A stretch of 8,430 nt of DNA from Hydrogenophaga intermedia (GTDB lineage: Bacteria > Pseudomonadota > Gammaproteobacteria > Burkholderiales > Burkholderiaceae_C), in contig CAMBOY010000132.1 of the NCBI GenBank assembly GCA_945869245.1, positions 1 through 8,430 of the forward strand, read 5' to 3'. The notes below the pieces were generated by a model. It was not told the DNA's origin. It saw only the letters and a program-made list of their open reading frames with translations, and made no database searches. Within the stretch, counting starts at the first letter, position 1. The number at the start of each line of letters is the position of its first letter. The position numbers were made by a program, and so were the translations under genes. Below, piece by piece: positions 5,753 through 8,430 of the stretch.

Positions 5753-6210
5753 AGCACGCGCCGGTATTGCACCGCTTCGGCCACATGCGCCACCTGCACC
5801 GCCGCGCTGCCTGCCAGATCGGCCACGGTGCGGGCCACGCGCAGCGCGCGGTGGGTGCTGCGCGCGCTCCATCCCAGCCGGGTGGCGGCGGTGTTCAGAA
5901 AGGTCAGCGCACTCGCCTCAGCGCCCACATGGCTGTCGAGCGCGCGCCCGGCCAGCGCTTGGTTGGCACAGCCTTGGCGGGTTACAGCGCGCTCGCGCGC
6001 GGCTTGCACCCGTTCGCGCAGGGCGGCGCTGGCCTCGCCGGCCTGGCCACGCAGCACCTCGTCGCCGGGCAGGGCGGGCACTTCCACATGCAGGTCGATG
6101 CGGTCCAGCAGCGGGCCGCTGAGCTTGCCTTGGTAGCGGCTCACCTGATCGGGTGTGCAGCGGCAGGCGCGGGTGGGGTGGCCCAGATAGCCGCAGGGGC
6201 AGGGGTTCAT
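5740..6210 (-). pseudogene. comM: C-terminal fragment of comM/yifB (Mg-chelatase-like AAA ATPase)
   Basis: The 156 codons match the C-terminal third of ComM/YifB, a roughly 500-residue AAA+ helicase that promotes branch migration in natural transformation. Visible landmarks are NPCPCGYLG at 2-10 with paired cysteines (C4, C6, C16, C18), LSGPLLDRIDL at 30-40 (AAA C-terminal motif with Arg37) and the Mg-chelatase C-terminal domain (GWSARSTHRALRVARTVADLAG at 113-134). The first Met is internal in intact ComM, where it normally follows a VAA segment. Here it is preceded by unrelated AT-rich sequence with an in-frame TAG 24 bases upstream (6232-6234). The N-terminal Lon-like domain and the Walker A/B motifs are missing from the window. 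The gene is therefore interrupted by the inserted DNA to its right, and the 5' part should lie beyond the far end of that element. ComM function is presumably lost. Confidence 0.88.
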
Positions 6211-6301
6211 GAAGAAGTTTTGTGAGTAATCCTACTTTGGGGAAATAGAAATCTGTTCGAAAATATCGCTTCACGAACTGGCTCAGAGTGAATGACAGGT
6301 A

Positions 6302-8430
6302 ATGAACAAACACGTCCCACATGGAAATAGTCTTCAGGGAAATAGTGCCGTACTTCTTGAAAGAAATGTGCTGCGCATCCTTGTTCGCAACGATGCGAAC
6401 AAGGATAGTCAGACTGTCGTCGACTTTTCGTTCCTGTTGGATTGGCTTGGGTATGAAACAGCCCGTTTGATGGCGGAAGGCCTACGTCGCTTGGCTCGGA
6501 GATACGCCGCACCCACACCGGTCTACAACGCGCGCTGGGTATTGCAGTTGTGGAGATCAACCGGTGAACAGGAAGGTTGGGATCCACCCTCTTCAGCGAT
6601 CGATCCAGATGTCATGCTGAGCCAGCTCAATACGTTGCGGCGAACACTGTTTGTCGCCGAAGCAGCGGAGGGGCTGAGTCTCAACACGACACTCAACAAG
6701 TGGCGAAGCTTTCTGTATGGAATTGAAGAGGCGGTACGCCTGACGGCGCTGCCACTCATCTCGGTTGGCGCGCCTAGCGTTCGGGCGCCACCTGGTAAGG
6801 TGACTGGTTTATCTCGTCAGGAGGGAGTCAATGGCGATGTGGACAAACGACTTCTGCCAAGATCATTCAATAGAGAGGCGGATGCATTCCATGAAGATCT
6901 GCTCGAGCCTGTCTCGATAACTCACGCGGACGCCGATTACCTCAATGAGTATCAGACCCGTCTTGAGCGGACGATGAACACAGTCCGCACATGTGCGATG
7001 CGCGATTTTGAACAGCTGGAGGTTTCCCGTATGGAAGGCAGGCGGCTCATTGCAGAAACGAGCTATGGCGAGTTGGCCCAATCATTTGTTCGAAGCAGCG
7101 GAAGACGACGCCCTACCAAGTACATCGATCCCTCGAATGGTTGTCATTTCTTTGCCGAAGACGGAAATCACCCAAACCTCCTGGGCAATCTTCTGTGCAT
7201 CGCCGATGTGGAAATGAGAGGGCTTCCGAAGCCTTATGACAGAACCGTTTCCGATGGTGGTAAATTGAAAACGGAGACAGTGCATGAAGGCAGATTCCAC
7301 TGGAAGTACTTGGAATGGTACGGCAAGAGTCGGCTCATGCCATTTCTGGGCGTGATGACCAGCACCGCCGCAGTGCCGTGCATCGTGCTGCTCATGCTCG
7401 AACACCCCAGACTCAATGTGTCGTCCCTGTTGCGAGCAAAGCTTGAGGACGCTGACGGGAGGAACGTCCTTTTGTCAAAGGCGGAAGTCGATGGACAAGT
7501 CCGTATTAGGCTGACAGTGGATAAGCCACGCGCAGGATCTGAGAAGTCAGTTCTGCTGACGCCCCTTGCCCAACAGGTTGTGGAACGCGTTCTTGAGTGG
7601 ACTTCTCCAGTTCGAAAGCAGATGGTAGCCGAAGGTCGCACTGATGACGCACGCAAGCTCTGGATAGGGATGCATTCCATTGACTATCGTCTGATCGTGA
7701 TGTCGGAGAAAACCCTGGGGAACAGCCTGCGAGCTAATCCGCAGTTCCGTTCAATAGGAAAAAAAGCAAACAAGAACAGGATCACGCCGTTCGTAGAACG
7801 ACATCCTGAACTTAACCCGTGGGCTAAGGCGCTGACCTACAAAGCGCTCCGGGTGAGCGGGGGCGTTCTTGAATACCTCCGTTCGGGTGGCGATCTTGTC
7901 GCTACAGCCCGTGCGTTCGGACATAAGAACGTCGGTACGACGATTGGTCACTATGTTCCTCAGGCCCTTCGTTTGGCGATATATGAACGCCAAATACGCA
8001 GACACCAGAATCTGTTGCTCGCCGCCGCCGTTCCCGATGAACCAAGTGCGCGTCAAGCCTGCGATTTCCAAACCACAGAGGAGCTACATCGCTTTCTTCG
8101 AGGTGTACTTGCCTCAAACGCGGATGTTGTGGAATCTGGTGGACTGGCTGACAGGATCACTTGGTTTGTGCGCGGAAGGCGGACTGCCGAAAATTCAATA
8201 ACCAGGAATGAATCACCTGATAAAGACCGGCAGCTAATTCTCTGCCGGAACCCTTATGCGCTTGCAGTGGCATTCAGCTACAGGGAGCATCTGAGGGGGG
8301 CGTCCGATCCCACGTTGGACCGCCCTGACCCTGGCACCAAGGTAGCTCCCAGACTCTGGTGTGAGCTTGTCGATGTGCTGCGCTCGCCCCTGCCGGATTC
8401 GATGCATGAGCTCAAAGAACTCGTTGCGGA
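6302..8430 (+). CDS. Large tyrosine recombinase/integrase-like protein, 3' end outside window
   Basis: The frame opened by the ATG at 6302 is free of stops to the window edge: 709 codons, incomplete. A helical N-terminal half (about 1-330) is not recognised but could hold the DNA-arm and core-binding domains. The catalytic domain lies at about 335-560. Candidate active-site residues are R370 (HPRLNVSSLLRAKLED, the box I pattern), R517 in YKALRVSGG (with K514 where HxxR enzymes have His), H541 in AFGHKNVGTTIGHY, and the nucleophile Y551 (HYVPQ). A further 158 or more residues follow the tyrosine, which is unusual. Such large enzymes occur in elements that carry several recombinases in tandem, for example Tn554-like or three-integrase islands, so partner genes may follow. 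The ribosome site is weak (AGG 2 bases before ATG). It is the first gene inside the inserted element and points away from the junction. Confidence 0.8.
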   Translation, partial: MNKHVPHGNSLQGNSAVLLERNVLRILVRNDANKDSQTVVDFSFLLDWLGYETARLMAEGLRRLARRYAAPTPVYNARWVLQLWRSTGEQEGWDPPSSAIDPDVMLSQLNTLRRTLFVAEAAEGLSLNTTLNKWRSFLYGIEEAVRLTALPLISVGAPSVRAPPGKVTGLSRQEGVNGDVDKRLLPRSFNREADAFHEDLLEPVSITHADADYLNEYQTRLERTMNTVRTCAMRDFEQLEVSRMEGRRLIAETSYGELAQSFVRSSGRRRPTKYIDPSNGCHFFAEDGNHPNLLGNLLCIADVEMRGLPKPYDRTVSDGGKLKTETVHEGRFHWKYLEWYGKSRLMPFLGVMTSTAAVPCIVLLMLEHPRLNVSSLLRAKLEDADGRNVLLSKAEVDGQVRIRLTVDKPRAGSEKSVLLTPLAQQVVERVLEWTSPVRKQMVAEGRTDDARKLWIGMHSIDYRLIVMSEKTLGNSLRANPQFRSIGKKANKNRITPFVERHPELNPWAKALTYKALRVSGGVLEYLRSGGDLVATARAFGHKNVGTTIGHYVPQALRLAIYERQIRRHQNLLLAAAVPDEPSARQACDFQTTEELHRFLRGVLASNADVVESGGLADRITWFVRGRRTAENSITRNESPDKDRQLILCRNPYALAVAFSYREHLRGASDPTLDRPDPGTKVAPRLWCELVDVLRSPLPDSMHELKELVA
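6378..6407. repeat. Perfect 13-bp inverted repeat with 4-base spacer
   Basis: ATCCTTGTTCGCA (6378-6390) and its exact reverse complement TGCGAACAAGGAT (6395-6407) flank ACGA. The repeat lies inside codons 26-36 of the recombinase gene, about 170 bp from the comM junction. It can fold as a strong hairpin in the mRNA, or be read as a symmetric recombinase or protein binding site (for example 11-bp arms around an 8-bp centre). Confidence 0.9.

Larger units (their letters stand above)
6211..8430 (+). mobile_element. Left end of an integrated element disrupting comM (continues past window)
   Basis: The comM reading frame breaks exactly at its internal Met codon (6208-6210). From there, base composition drops and third positions become more A/T-rich than in the flanking genes, and the only gene present is a large tyrosine recombinase reading inward. 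This fits the terminal part of a genomic island or large transposon inserted into comM, a gene known as an insertion target of resistance islands in other bacteria. Three copies of GGAAATAG lie near this end (6241-6248, 6323-6330, 6338-6345). The right end, any duplication of the target and the cargo are outside the window. Confidence 0.72.

Noticed and set aside
5099..6136. Plus-strand open frame of 345 codons across the anti-sigma and comM regions
   Set aside because: It is an Ala/Arg/Gly-rich shadow frame. The DUF1109 frame and the minus-strand ComM frame explain this DNA.
7082..7680. Minus-strand open frames opposite the recombinase gene (7082-7405 and 7234-7680)
   Set aside because: They have no domain signature and lie fully inside the 709-codon recombinase frame, which carries recognisable catalytic motifs.
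1..8430. CRISPR arrays, tRNA or rRNA genes
   Set aside because: No regularly spaced repeats, tRNA-like cloverleaf or conserved rRNA segments were seen on reading either strand.

Overview
The window reads as a high-GC betaproteobacterial chromosome, most likely Burkholderiales and possibly Comamonadaceae. This is inferred from codon use, the LemA/TPM operon and the ECF sigma/DUF1109 pair; no rRNA or marker gene fixes it. Both ends are mobile DNA. The left edge is the 3' end of an IS256-family insertion sequence. From about 6211 to the right edge is the start of an integrated element with visibly lower GC.

Layout: (1) 1-148, the last 36 codons of an IS256-family transposase and its right end, followed by a possible remnant of a cut host gene. 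(2) 250-2360 (+), a tight three-gene operon: a LemA-type lipoprotein, a membrane-anchored TPM-domain (YgcG-like) protein with a Gly-rich tail, and a second TPM-domain protein without a signal peptide. (3) 2335-4352 (-), a two-gene RiPP-type metallophore operon: a secreted six-cysteine bufferin-like precursor and a natural fusion of its MNIO (DUF692) maturation enzyme with the DUF2063 partner protein. (4) 4519-5726 (+), a divergent ECF sigma factor and its membrane anti-sigma factor of the NrsF/DUF1109 family. The 166-bp region between (3) and (4) has a GTAACC-N16-CGAA promoter towards the sigma gene and a near-match towards the bufferin gene. (5) 5740-6210 (-), the C-terminal third of comM/yifB, cut off at its Met-Asn-Pro-Cys-Pro-Cys-Gly motif by inserted DNA. 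(6) 6302 to the end (+), a very long open frame (709 codons, no stop in the window) encoding a large divergent tyrosine recombinase, the first gene of the inserted element.

How the parts work together: the central block looks like a self-contained metal-stress module. Metal or oxidative stress would be sensed through the anti-sigma factor, releasing the sigma factor. The sigma factor would transcribe its own operon and the bufferin operon. The MNIO-DUF2063 fusion would modify cysteines of the precursor, which is exported to the periplasm and binds metal, probably copper by analogy with characterised bufferins. The most noteworthy items are the enzyme-partner fusion, the exact sigma-F-type promoter, the comM disruption, and the large recombinase with a C-terminal extension and a perfect 13-bp inverted repeat inside its coding sequence.
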